Of a DNA stretch of 64,000 bases, positions 1 through 9,705 are shown one piece after another. This DNA comes from Echinarachnius parma (taxonomy: Eukaryota > Echinodermata > Echinoidea > Clypeasteroida > Echinarachniidae), in assembly GCA_037951105.1 (NCBI GenBank), contig JBAMJV010008090.1, forward strand, positions 1-64,000, written 5' to 3'. The notes beneath the pieces are model-generated. The model was not told where the DNA came from and made no database searches. It saw nothing but the letters and a program-made list of their open reading frames with translations. How positions within the stretch are numbered: position 1 is the first letter of the stretch; every line of letters starts with the position of its first letter. The position numbers and the translations under genes were made by a program.

Positions 1-42
1 CTATTATAAATAAATAAATACTTTCTCTTATTTTCACGCAAG

Positions 43-329
43 GGCACCACGCTGAATGGTGCAAGCACGACAGTAACGCAACGTCAAACGGACGGCACCA
101 CAGATGGTGTCATCTCCACCACGGCACCATCATCTGTTACCACCGACACCACTACTCCACGAAACGTTGGTACCACAGACGGACGCACCCAAACCACGGG
201 TGGTACCTCAGATGGTGCCATATCCACCACGGCACTATCATCTGGTACCACCGACATCACTACTACACGAACTGATGGTACCACAGATGGGCGCACCCAA
301 ACCACGGGCGGTGCCTCGGATACCACCAG
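43..329 (+). CDS. Mucin-like exon, Thr/Ser/Gly repeats
   Basis: The acceptor follows TTTTCACGCAAG and the donor is CCAG|GTAAAA. The exon reads in phase 0 and ends in phase 2. It encodes 95 residues dominated by Thr, Ser, Gly and Asp. An imperfect repeat is visible, with segments such as GTTDGRTQTTGG and SDGAISTTALSSG appearing twice at a spacing of about 36 residues. There is no Cys or hydrophobic segment. This fits an extended O-glycosylated stalk. The minus-strand reading of the same region (Val/Ser rich) is a shadow. Confidence 0.75.
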
Positions 330-3300
330 GTAAAATTCGTATTCCATGGTCGTATTTAATGTACACTATACTAATTATGGGGTTGTTATCCGCATTCGAA
401 TACCGTACAACATGAAAATACAACTTGCCTAGCGACACATCAACCGACGCACATCACCACAGAAGGTGGAATCTCCGTAACTGCCATAAACAATCGCAAG
501 GTACCATCGACACTTGTGCGAGAAGCACGGGCGTAGACATGACATTGATACCCATTCAAGTGGGGGGGGGGGGGGGGGGGGGGGGGGGATGAGCTATTCA
601 TTCATCGGATTACATCCCCCTCTCCCCCCCCCCCCCCCCCCCCCCCAGTTGAATAAGTATTACGTAACTCGCTACGCCCGTGGCGAGAAGTCATTTTGGT
701 ACAACAGATGAACACAAGTAACCCACTGACGATATCTGGGATGACGGTTTTCAATAGGAAGTTTTCGACTGAAAATCTAGAACATGCACGTCTTAAATAA
801 TGACGTCACTGGCCCCGCCCCTTTGTGCGGCAAGTTGAGGACGACGTGGGTTTGACCAATTTGGCGTCAACTATACCTCGCCCAAAAAGTTCCGCAATCA
901 AGGTTTGCGCATTAATAACTTTTCTATTACGCTATTACCATTCATAAATATGGCATCGTTGGAAAGCGTAAATTCTCCCCCTTTACATTGATATAACACT
1001 TGCTATGAATATTTTTATCATGGAATGTTCATTGCATCCAAATGTAGGGCAAAGTCAAAAGTGAAATGTTGCAAAATGCACTGATTTTGTCAACAGTGTG
1101 CCTTCCTTGGCTTGAATGGGGTGTGAGGTGGTCATGCATTCAAGCCACGTTTTAATCTTCACACAAAAGAAAGGCACACTGTTGACAAAATCAGTGCATT
1201 TTGCAATATCTCATTTTTAGCTCATCCGGCCCGAAGGGCCCGATGAGCTTAATATGCCATGGCGTGGCGTCCCTTCGTCCGTCCGTCCTTCCGTCCGTCC
1301 GTCCGTCCGTCCACAGTTTTCAAAATGCTTCTTCTTCGTTTTTTTCAACCCGATTTTGATTCTGATTGTTTCATAAGATAGGGCTAGGAGGGGGATTTAA
1401 AACTTCTACACAGAATCGTGAAATTCATTATCTATGGTAATTTATGCAAATTTATTCCAGAAATCACAAAAAATGCTTCTTCTCCTTCATTTCTCGACCG
1501 ATTTTGATTTGGTTTGCTTTATCTGGTAGAGCTAACTTTGGTACACTAAACTTCTACACAGAATTTTGAAATTTTTCTCCATTAATTAATTATGGTAATT
1601 TATGCAAATTTATTCCAAAAATAACAAAAATTGCTTCTCCCTCATTTCTTGACCGATGTTCATTCTGTTTGGTTTATCTAATAAGGCTAGGTTTCATAAG
1701 ATAGGGCTAGGAGGGGGATTTAAAACTTCTACACAGAATCATGAAATTCATTATCTATGGTAATTTATGCAAATTTATTCGAAATCACAAAAAATGCTTG
1801 TGCATTTTGCAACATTTCACTTTTGACTTTGCCCTACATTTGGATGCAATGCACATTCCATGATTAAATATTCATAGCAAATGTTATATCAATGTAAAGG
1901 GGAGAATTCAAACTTTCCAATGATACCAAATTTAGGAATGGTAATAGCGTAATAGAAAAGTTATTAATGCGCAAACCTCGATTGCGGAACTTTTTGTGCG
2001 TAGTATAGACATTGCATGTGTTGCATTTTGTGTGGGATTGAAGCATGTGAATAGCGGTGTGTGATTAACGTTCATACATCGATATTTGTGTCGTGGCACT
2101 TAACAAATTAAATATGGTGTTGTTATGTTTTGTTTATTTTGTACGACATAATGTTATTACTTATTATTATAATTATTTGAGTTATTACTTGAATTGCCTG
2201 TCCCCAGGACTCCTTCGACGGACTCTTCAACAAGCACAACGGCAAGCAGCACCGACGACGTTGCTACAATGCTGGGGGTGACGGAAACAACAGTTGTGAC
2301 CGAGGTTGTCGATGTTGCCAATGGTAGCGACATGACAGCTACGACAGATTCAGCAGCAACAACAACAACACCTGTTGCAGCAACATCGGTCAGCACGGCA
2401 GACGCAACAAATGATGCCAATGCTGGAGGAGAGGGATACTGGCCACCAGGTAATGTTTACAACCGTAACAACAACAACAATCGTCACTTTAATAACAACA
2501 TAATCCATCAACACAATACATCAAGTCTATAACATCAATTGTTTGAATACAATATATTAAACACACGGATTGCTATACTAGTTAGAATCCGTACATGGCA
2601 TAGTTTACAACAATGAAAACAACAACAACACCGACACCAACAACATCAACAGCACCAACATCAACAACAAACAAAAACAACAATAGCAACAGCAACAGCA
2701 ACACTACTTATGATATTATCGATAATTTCATTAATACTATACTGACAAAAAAGGAAGGAAAACAACAGCCAAACTTGGGCCCGATTATAAAACATGTGAT
2801 ATAAGGGTAAATGCTAGTGACTATTCCAGTAATGATGGATTATTATACAAATAGTGCATGGTTTGGAGTTGAATATACCAGAATAGACAACGATACATTT
2901 TTAATTTCTCGAGAGCGATTATATATTGCATCGAGGCCGCAGGCCGAGTGCAATATAATCGCACGAGAGAAATTAAAAATGTAGAGGTGTCTATTGTGGA
3001 ATATTTAACGACAAGAAGCATGTACTATTTGTTATATAATATGATTATTTTGAGGAACTGATATGGTTATCATGTTGATAAACCCAAATTGACCTTGCTC
3101 AAATTGTGAGTGTTCTCTCCAGCCATTGTCGGCCCTGCGTACTGTGTTAAGTGCCAGCGCGTATTAGAAATAATTGCGCGCTCTGCGCATTTTCCCCCAT
3201 TCAAGAACAAGCGCACAAGAGCACATTACGCACTCCAAGGCAATCCCCTGCGCAGCTCGTTTGGCTCTCTATGGTCAGTTTGTACATACTGAAAAGTTAT

Positions 3301-6300
3301 AAGACATATGTATTATAACTTTACCATTGATTATACCGGATTAAGCATCGGTAATCAACCAATGGGAATGCTCAATTTACCTTCATTATGACGTCATCAT
3401 ATTATATAAACAAATATACCATGCACTGAGAGCCTCTAGTTGAAATTATGGATTCCGAGGTGACAGGAAAAACACTATGTTCTGAGGGTCGTAGACCCGA
3501 AGAACATAGTGCTTTTTCTGTCACCGAGGAATCCATAATTTCACTAGTGGCTCGAAATAGTGCATGATATATTTGTTTTATATCCTTCGCATTATCATAA
3601 TCATCGCAAAAATAAATGATTTCAATTAAATTAAAGAAAAATATAAAGAAAAACAAAGCATTGATCATGGAACCATCACTGCACTGACTATGACATGTTC
3701 TGTTTGTGACACTGACCCCCTTTGCGCAATAGTCATAGCGCAGAGCGCGTATTGCGCTATCTTTCCATTCATGGTTCCGCGCCATAACAACTAATGCGCA
3801 CCCAAATGCAAAACGCGCGCATCAAAGTGAATAATTAACCTGCTTTACATTACTACACACGTGTAATTGTATGGAGAAACTAGTTATTCGTACATTACAC
3901 ATACAGCTAGTGTAGTGCACACCGCGGCCAATTTTCTAATGACGAATTAGTGTCACGACCACAGAAGGACAACGATGCACAATGTACACCATTGTCGTAA
4001 TTTTTAAATTCGAATACCGCTACGTTATACATGAAATGCATCTCTAGAATATTCTTTGGAACTTATTGATATTCACGGGTGAAAATATGCTGTATTTCTT
4101 TTTAAATAACTCTTTGAGAAATCTCGTCGAGCATCTTTCGCAAGCTAAAACAAGACCTCTGCTCGCGGGGAAGTGTTATAACACGCATCTCTATGGGCTC
4201 AAAATGATCACCCGGCGTCTATGACGTCATTCATGGAATAGCATTTACTATTCCATGAATGACGTCACGCATAGCACATTTTTCTCCATGGGCATTACTA
4301 TGTTTGGTCACATGACGCTATGTAGACCAATCACTGAACAGGATTTCATTCATGTAGGATATAATGTATACTATTGCACAATATGCATTGATACAATCAT
4401 GAATATTCATGAGGTACTCGCCGCTCATGTTACAACATACGAATCGAGCAAACAATATCCTTTATTTCATTCATCAATAAATAAGTTACCATGGTTACTA
4501 TAATTGCTATATATCACTAGTATGTACTTTATGCAGGTATTTATTTATTCATCGTTTTATCCGCATCTAATGATGTAAATGCTTTTACAAATTCAACTAT
4601 TTCCACTAACCACTAAATCTCATTGTTGATAAATAGATATATAGGAAGCCCGTCCCATTTCAGGTTAAAAAGGGCTTATGTCACTTGTGGCACATGGTAA
4701 GGCCGATTGGCCTTCCGTGCGGAATCACTATCAAGAGATTTCGGAAGCATAATATTTTCTGACCCGTGGCAGTCGTTCTCATTTGGACTGACGCCCGACT
4801 TGCTCACATGAAAAGAAATTCGAATATCCTTATATTACAACAATCTTAATAGAGGTGATGAGAGCCTAAAGGGGGTTTCACACCGGGCCCTGCGTAGAGT
4901 TGTGTACGCTGCCCTACGCTGTCCTACGCAACTATACGCTGAGGTACGCAGAGGGGTACGCGAGATGGACGCCAAAAATTAAACATGTTTAATTTTGTTT
5001 CGCGTACTGTCTGCGTAGACACTGAACGCAGAAAGTACGCAAGTCTACGCAACACTACGCTACTGTACGTCATGCCAACGCAAGTCTACGCAACACTACG
5101 CTACTGTACGCCATGCCTACGCAATAGTACGCTTCCCTCACTACGCCAGTCCGACGAAACATCTACTCGCGGCTCCTACGAGCATTAACTGCCGAAGAAT
5201 GTTTTTTGTTCACGAATACGCAGCCTATATTCGGCGTACTCTGTACGCAACACTACGCAACTATACGCAGGTCCGGTGTGAAAGGGGCTTAACTCCTGTT
5301 ATTTCTAGTCATTTATTTCTTGAATATTCCCAATAACGAAAATAATCAATATTGTATGGACCACTGTCGTCTACTATTCAAGTAATGAATAATCATGAAT
5401 ACTATTGCATATGCATCAACAATCATGAATATTCATGAGGTACTAGTACTCGCTGTCTCTGTTACAACATACAGATTGAGCAAACAATATTATTTATTCG
5501 TTCATCGATAGGATACCATGGTTACTAACACACTTTAAATGGTATGTGCTTTATTCAGGTATTTATTCACACATCATTTTATCCGCATCCATTTACAAAA
5601 TATAATAATAATGTAAATGCATTTACAATTTAAAATATTTTCACTAACCACTGCGTAAGCTGTTCGAGAAATATACATAGTAGATATTCATCATGGTTTA
5701 GGCAAAAAGGGCTTATGTCACTTGTGGCACATGGTAAGGCCGATTGGCCTTCCGTGCGGAATCACTATCAAGAGATTTCGGAAGCATAATATTATTCTGA
5801 CCGTGGCTGTTGGTTCTCATTTGGACAGACGCCCGACTGGCTGAAATGAAAAGAAAGAATGTGTAAACTTTTACAGGAAGTTGTAATGTCCTAATGTTAC
5901 AACCGTCCTAAAACAAAAGTTCGCTAAATAGGCTGTAATTGCGGCCTCGCACCTTCGTTTGGTTCTCTATAATCTATGGATATGACGACACCTAATCAAG
6001 CCAATAGTGTTGACGAGTTATTAATGATAGGCATCGTTAGAGACACAGTGGCGTAGAAACGAAGGGGCATGGGACATGGGGGGGGGGGGGGGGCGTTTGT
6101 CCCCGATAATTTGCCAAAAGAAATACAAAACATGAGGGTGAAATCCGTTCTGGAAATACAAGATTACATACAGTACTCCCCCAATAAATCGCTAGCCCCG
6201 CCCACGTCCCTTCCAAAATCAGTCCAACCACGCTACGCCAATGGCTAGGATACATACAACAATATAAATGAGTGCTCCTGCGCCTTATAACTGTTTACTT

Positions 6301-7865
6301 AAAAGTTAAGACTTAGGTTTACGTTATGTACCATTTTATATTAGTATCGATAATTATTATAATATCCACATGTAGGCTATAATCTTTGTTCTCTCTATCA
6401 ATTTTCTCTGATCATCTCGTTGTTCGTAGCGGCGATCGGTCTGATGCTCGGTGCCGTGGTCCTGGGCTTCCTCCTCGTCTGCCTGCTCATCTGCATAGTC
6501 GTTCTCAGGTACGTTAGATTCTTGAAGGGATCTAGATAAATAGCCTAACCCCACTACACCGCTTCTCCTTCCGCTACCTATCCGTTTGGGCATCCGGAAG
6601 TTACTAACATGAATCGAAGTGATTGGACTTAGTTCGGAATGTACTATAGCCATGCTTGTCGGATACTTTTAATTCGACTCCGTTTCGCGTATAACGGAAA
6701 GTCATGAATCTTTAAAAAGTGCTTTATATACTGACCATTTCACCACAATTTGGTCGGATAGGAAACGGAAGGAGAAACCGTGCAGTGGGACTAGGTCAAA
6801 ATCCACACAATTTCTAAGTTAACACATAACTCTCCCGGTTCTTACATAACTAGTTGCATTTTTATTTTCATTAATATAAGCATATAACATGTTTCAGTTT
6901 TCCACATGTAACTTTATTTTATACACATGTATTATTGAAGAATTCGGATTTGAAAGTCTTTCTGGGAGACTTTCAACTGCATACGAAGTTAGTGCCGAAT
7001 GAGTTATCAAATATCACTTTGCATTTTCGCTCGTTAATCGCTCATATGACATTCCTTTGCCCTTGAACGTTCACACATCACTCAGTGGGCATATCAGACT
7101 AAATATCTACAAAGTTACCAGATCCATTTAAGCACATTACACGATCCGATGCATATCCAATAGGCGTATACTTCTGTAGTTTCTGACAATCGGGCTAGAA
7201 AGCTCGACACAAATCTACGACGATACTGACTTTTTCATGACCTTATTCATCCCAGTCATGCCTATTCAATATTACAAATACATTTAATCATTTACATACA
7301 CGTAACTATGAATTATGTTCATATGTTGTGTGTAATAATGTGAAAACTAACACGTCCACTATGTAATGGGCTACGTTTTTGTCACCACTTTCTTGTACTA
7401 TTTAGACCGAGAGCCAGAGCGATACGAGGTCGTGACCCCGACACCGTGGCGCTGAGGAAGTCTCGACAATCGCCCTCTAGCTCGACCTACTCTCCGGACA
7501 TCGTCCTCAAGCAGCGTCGACAGTACCACCAACACGCACCGGGGGACGAGTGCGACGTCGACATGGACGGCAACCCGTACAGTAATCGCGCCTTCCTCGC
7601 GGACGAATACTCGAGCAATGACGATAATCGCTCCCCGTCGATCGGATTGTACGGCGAGCGCCCTACCGTGGTTGAGAACCCGTACACGCTATGTGAGGAG
7701 GACGAGAGCGGAGATGCGGCGCGAAACAAGAAACTCTTCTCCATAAAGGCGCGAAAACTGAACCAGATCTACGTTCCGGGCACTCCTAACGGGCCGAACT
7801 TTGACGGGCGGGGAGACTCGAGACAGAGCAATGATGGTCGCTACGGAGCGCAGCTTGTCATTTGA
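43..7865 (+). CDS. Mucin-like type I membrane protein gene, 3' part (4 exons)
   Basis: Four exons join with matching phases: 43-329 (ends phase 2), 2208-2449 (ends phase 1), 6430-6508 (ends phase 2), 7406-7865 (TGA stop). Each has AG before it and GT after it. The 355 residues seen consist of about 175 Thr/Ser-rich residues without Cys, then one strongly hydrophobic helix (about residues 178-202, ending VVLR), then a polar cytoplasmic tail of about 152 residues. The 5' end, including any signal peptide and upstream ectodomain, lies outside the window. The order O-glycosylatable stalk, membrane helix, tail is typical of membrane mucins and mucin-stalked adhesion or receptor proteins. I do not recognise a named orthologue. 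Two U11 snRNA genes sit in the intron 2450-6429 on the same strand. The phase agreement across three introns is the strongest support. Confidence 0.8.
563..646. repeat. Poly-G run and poly-C run pair
   Basis: A run of about 27 G is followed 30 bases later by C-rich runs, so the two could pair as a hairpin or form G-quadruplexes on either strand. Similar tracts recur through the window. Confidence 0.8.
841..2010. mobile_element. Fold-back element with about 200 bp inverted arms
   Basis: The segment 885-1081 reappears in reverse complement at 1805-2000 (shared words: AAAGTTCCGCAATC, ATTAATAACTTTTCTATTACG, TGTAGGGCAAAGTCAAAAGTG). Inside is a second inverted pair (1066-1103 with 1172-1209). The core also has a GC-rich hairpin at 1219-1250 (GGCCCGAAGGGCC), a (TCCG)n run near 1275-1310, and three imperfect direct repeats of about 155 bp with the word GGTAATTTATGCAAATTTATTC near 1438, 1593 and 1759. 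No transposase ORF is present, so it is non-autonomous. Confidence 0.75.
2208..2449 (+). CDS. Mucin-like exon, Thr/Ala/Val rich
   Basis: The acceptor is TGTCCCCAG and the donor CCACCAG|GTAATG. It enters in phase 2 (completing an Arg codon) and leaves in phase 1. The 80 residues are rich in Thr, Ser, Ala and Asp, with a run AATTTTPVAATSVST and the terminal GGEGYWPP that leads straight into the membrane exon. The composition suggests an O-glycosylated juxtamembrane stalk. Confidence 0.78.
2826..3045. mobile_element. Palindromic MITE
   Basis: The two halves are near reverse complements about 2930-2945. Matching words are ATTTTTAATTTCTCG / CGAGAGAAATTAAAAAT, AGACAACGATACA / TGTAGAGGTGTCT and TATACAAATAGTGCATG / CATGTACTATTTGTTATA. 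There is no coding capacity. Confidence 0.7.
3394..3600. mobile_element. Palindromic MITE
   Basis: The arms at about 3404-3490 and 3505-3592 are inverted copies, for example ATTATGGATTCCGAGGTGACAG against CTGTCACCGAGGAATCCATAAT, and AACAAATATACCATGCAC against GTGCATGATATATTTGTT. The centre is GGGTCGTAGACCC. Confidence 0.75.
4223..4268. repeat. Perfect 46-bp palindrome
   Basis: TGACGTCATTCATGGAATAG is followed by a 6-base centre and its exact reverse complement. Each arm carries the CRE-like octamer TGACGTCA. It lies about 400 bp upstream of the first U11 gene, and its role is unknown. Confidence 0.8.
4600..4613 (+). promoter_or_regulatory. PSE-like element of U11 copy 1
   Basis: TTCCACTAACCACT lies 54-67 bases before the RNA start. 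The same word recurs at the same distance in copy 2 while the intervening DNA has diverged. The position fits the proximal sequence element of snRNA genes read by SNAPc. Confidence 0.55.
4667..4801 (+). ncRNA. RNU11: U11 small nuclear RNA, copy 1
   Basis: This RNA of about 135 nt matches metazoan U11 snRNA, which pairs with the 5' splice site of U12-type introns in the U11/U12 di-snRNP. Diagnostic parts in order: the 5' end AAAAAGGGCTT, whose AAAGG pairs with the CCUUU of U12-type donors; a central hairpin (AAGGCCGATTGGCCTT); the highly conserved block CATCAAGAGATTTCGGAAGC (here ATCAAGAGATTTCGGAAGCATAA); an Sm-type site (AATATTTTCTG); and a 3' stem in which AGTC (4771-4774) pairs with GACT (4786-4789) before ACGCCCGACT. 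The length equals that of human U11. The start was set at the five A residues. A PSE-like element lies upstream at 4600. It is intronic in the mucin-like gene but appears to have its own promoter. Confidence 0.93.
4870..5289. mobile_element. PIF/Harbinger-type MITE (TAA target duplication)
   Basis: The ends are AGGGGGTTTCACACCGG and CCGGTGTGAAAGGGGCT (inverted repeats), flanked on both sides by TAA (4867-4869 and 5290-5292). A 3-bp TWA duplication is the mark of PIF/Harbinger. The interior is a set of short direct repeats of the type CTACGCAACACTACGCTACTGTACG. The flanks (GATGAGAGC before, CTCCTGTTATTTCTAGTCA after) rejoin into an end of the TTAA MITE family seen at 12129 and 63516, so this is a nested insertion. 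Confidence 0.85.
5639..5652 (+). promoter_or_regulatory. PSE-like element of U11 copy 2
   Basis: TTTCACTAACCACT lies 52-65 bases before the copy 2 RNA start and matches the copy 1 element. Conservation of word and distance is the evidence. Confidence 0.55.
5704..5838 (+). ncRNA. RNU11: U11 small nuclear RNA, copy 2
   Basis: The first 90 or so nucleotides are identical to copy 1, including the 5' AAAAAGGGCTT and the AAGAGATTTCGGAAGC block. The Sm-type region reads AATATTATTCTG. Differences cluster in the 3' stem: TGTT (5808-5811) still pairs with GACA (5824-5827), so the A-T pair of copy 1 (4771/4789) has become a T-A pair (5808/5827), and a C-G pair has become T-G. This compensatory change implies selection on structure, hence function or very recent function. 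Same strand and same PSE spacing as copy 1. Confidence 0.92.
6047..6244. mobile_element. CAGTGGCGTAG-type MITE (hAT-like)
   Basis: It starts CAGTGGCGTAG and ends CTACGCCAATG. It contains a G16 run at about 6079-6094 and the words CCGATAATTTGCCAAAAGAAA and CAGTCCAACCACGCTACGCC, all shared with the copy at 20103. Assignment to hAT rests on the CAGTG terminus and is tentative. Confidence 0.65.
6430..6508 (+). CDS. Transmembrane exon of the mucin-like protein
   Basis: The acceptor is TTGTTCGTAG behind a pyrimidine-rich tract and the donor is CTCAG|GTACG. It enters in phase 1 and leaves in phase 2. It encodes AIGLMLGAVVLGFLLVCLL followed by ICIVVLR, a single membrane helix with a basic stop-transfer residue at the junction to the tail (PRARAIRGR). 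Two Cys lie near the inner face and could be palmitoylated (inference). The 79-base exon is GC-rich against its AT-rich introns. Confidence 0.85.
6509..7405 (+). other. Intron, no feature seen
   Basis: AT-rich DNA between the transmembrane and tail exons. I see no ORF, repeat or RNA in it. Confidence 0.5.
7406..7865 (+). CDS. Cytoplasmic-tail terminal exon
   Basis: The acceptor is TACTATTTAG and the stop TGA is at 7863-7865. About 152 residues, polar and GC-rich. It opens with a basic stretch (RPRARAIRGRD) expected just inside the membrane. Two NPY motifs occur (GNPYSNRAF and VENPYTLCEED), resembling sites read by PTB or SH2 adaptors, and a basic KARKLNQIYVPG region follows. The C-terminus QLVI fits a class II PDZ ligand (hydrophobic at 0 and -2). 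These motifs suggest a signalling or scaffold-binding tail, which is inference. The first base completes the Arg codon split with the membrane exon. Confidence 0.85.
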
Positions 7866-8537
7866 TTCAGTGATTGTTTTTAGACAATTTTACTCATTAA
7901 GCACCAAGTATAATATAATAGACGAATACAACTTTGCCATTGAAGCTGGGCGGCTAGATTACTAGATACGACAAAGCCCTTTGAAGTTGAAGCGCGAGTG
8001 TTGCCATCTTTAAACTTCAGAACTAGACTCTTCGTGAGCCTGTTAATACATATCTTATAAGAAGCACACTGATAAATTTGAAACAATTATATGGCTACGC
8101 GATATCTTCAAGTGTTTATAATGTTTATAGGCCTAGATACGAGTAATTATTATATAGAGATTTTGTTATGATTATATGTATAAAAACATTATAAAAGATA
8201 TGTTGACATCAAATGACTTCCAAATATGTTCTACTTAAAATTGTATGATAAAGTTTACCATGACCTTTCTTGTGATATATCTATGTGTAGCTAGCTTATC
8301 CCATGCACGTATTTGCTACAATTGTAAAACAAAAGGGATCTAGTAACTCTTTTTGAATCGACCAAACTAAACAGCATCGCTAAATGTTTTGTAATGCCTG
8401 GTTCTTTTTATATCGCTAATAGAGGTATAACACCGGATTTGTATTTGTTATTTATTGCATCGTTTTTATTGCGATATTTATCATTTAATAGAAAAATGAA
8501 AATCACCAGAATTGATTGTCACTGTGTGCACACGTAT
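7866..8537 (+). other. Probable 3' UTR and intergenic DNA
   Basis: AT-rich with no ORF or repeat recognised. No convincing AATAAA close to the stop was found, so the 3' end of the mucin-like transcript is not placed. Confidence 0.4.
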
Positions 8538-9080
8538 ACAGGGTGGCCTAAAAAAACCGGAACGGGGCACTTCCCAAAATAAAGTAACAACACGATTATG
8601 TACATCGGATAGAGCGTCCATTCCAATGAAAAACGATACCAAAAACAGTAATTTTGGACGAGTAGTTTTTGTTGTAGGACGTCTTCAGTGAGAATATGTC
8701 AGGTTCACATTTTTGTCATTTTTTACCGAGTCACTGCCTGATAAATCGCACTTCCTGCCCGTCATCGCATCGGTAAACTATGCCCATTCTCTCGGGACAC
8801 AGCTAAATGCACACTAACAATTGCGCACGTATTGCTCGTTCTTCAATGCTATGGCGGGCAGTAAGTGCGATTTATCTAGCACTGACTTGGTAAAAAGTGA
8901 CAAAAATGGGATCCTGACATGGTGTCACTCACAGCGCCCTAAAACAAAAACTACACGACCGAATTGACTGTTCTTGGTATCGTTTTTCATTGGAAAAGAC
9001 ACCCTATCCGATGGACATAATCCTTGTATTATTTTATTTTGGGAAGTGCCCCGTTCTGTTTTTTGGGGGGCCACCCTGTA
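8538..9080. mobile_element. TA-flanked MITE with about 50 bp inverted ends
   Basis: The left end ACAGGGTGGCCTAAAAAAAC and the right end TTTTGGGGGGCCACCCTGTA are inverted and bounded by TA. The inverted match extends inward (GGGGCACTTCCCAAAATAAA against TTTATTTTGGGAAGTGCCCC, then the CGATACCAA region). Ends and TA flanks suggest a Tc1/mariner-type non-autonomous element. A broken copy lies at 20955-21130. Confidence 0.8.
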
Positions 9081-9701
9081 TATTAATTAGTCAGCTAATA
9101 ATACGCTTTGCATTTGCTTATTAATTACTCAGCAATACAGTCAATTAACATGGATTGTTCACACATCACTCAGTGAACATATCAGATTACAAAATATACA
9201 CAAGCTCGGTTAGGATGTATGCATGTTCTGCTCTATAGATTTCAGTTTTGCAAGTAATGCTAGCCCACGAATACCCTTTGTTAAAACAGAAACAATATGT
9301 TTTAAATGCATATCTGTGTTTATTTACTCTTGCATTTTGTCACGATGAGCACAATGCTAACGTGTCAGGTTGAGAACGTAGATGTACACTATTCGTATAA
9401 ATATGTTATGTTGTGTCTATACAGATTCGGCATCTGGCATCTGGCATGATCAATTATCGTTCGTCGTTATACCATGTATTGTACATAATTTATACCATTA
9501 ATTTTGTTTGAAAATTGAAGCATGAAATTTGATGTTTTCATATTGATACATTTATTAAAACTGATATGATTGCAATATTGTCAAGCTCTCGTCCTAGTTC
9601 ATTTGTTTGTATACATAACCGGTTGTTACAGGGCTCTAGTAACATTGTCCAAATCATTGTCAAAATTGTAGTCAGCTAGTGGTTTTTCATACCTTGTTGT
9701 A
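9081..9701. other. No feature seen
   Basis: AT-rich DNA without recognisable genes or repeats. Confidence 0.4.
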
Positions 9702-9705
9702 TTAA

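Larger units (their letters stand above)
330..2207 (+). other. Intron of the mucin-like gene
   Basis: No coding sequence is seen. It contains the poly-G/poly-C pair at 563-646 and the large fold-back element at 841-2010. Ordinary AT-rich DNA fills the rest. Confidence 0.6.
4390..5860 (+). repeat. Direct repeat carrying the U11 pair
   Basis: Segments at about 4390-4830 and 5395-5860 are directly repeated at a spacing of about 1.04 kb. Shared words lie outside the RNA genes as well (AATCATGAATATTCATGAGG, GAGCAAACAATAT, TTTATCCGCATC). The U11 copies therefore arose by tandem duplication of a unit that included promoter DNA. A MITE later lengthened the spacer. Confidence 0.8.
2450..6429 (+). other. 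Large intron of the mucin-like gene, hosting U11 genes
   Basis: About 4 kb. It starts with CAA/AAC-rich low-complexity DNA (2460-2720; the Asn/Thr/Ser ORF there is not credible). Then come two palindromic MITEs, a perfect 46-bp palindrome, two U11 snRNA genes in direct repeats, a Harbinger-type MITE and a CAGTGGCGTAG element, each listed separately. Confidence 0.65.

Noticed and set aside
2613-2804. Thr/Asn-rich plus-strand ORF in the mucin-like gene intron
   Set aside because: It is CAA/AAC low-complexity DNA with no acceptor in a matching phase, and the exon chain already joins perfectly without it.
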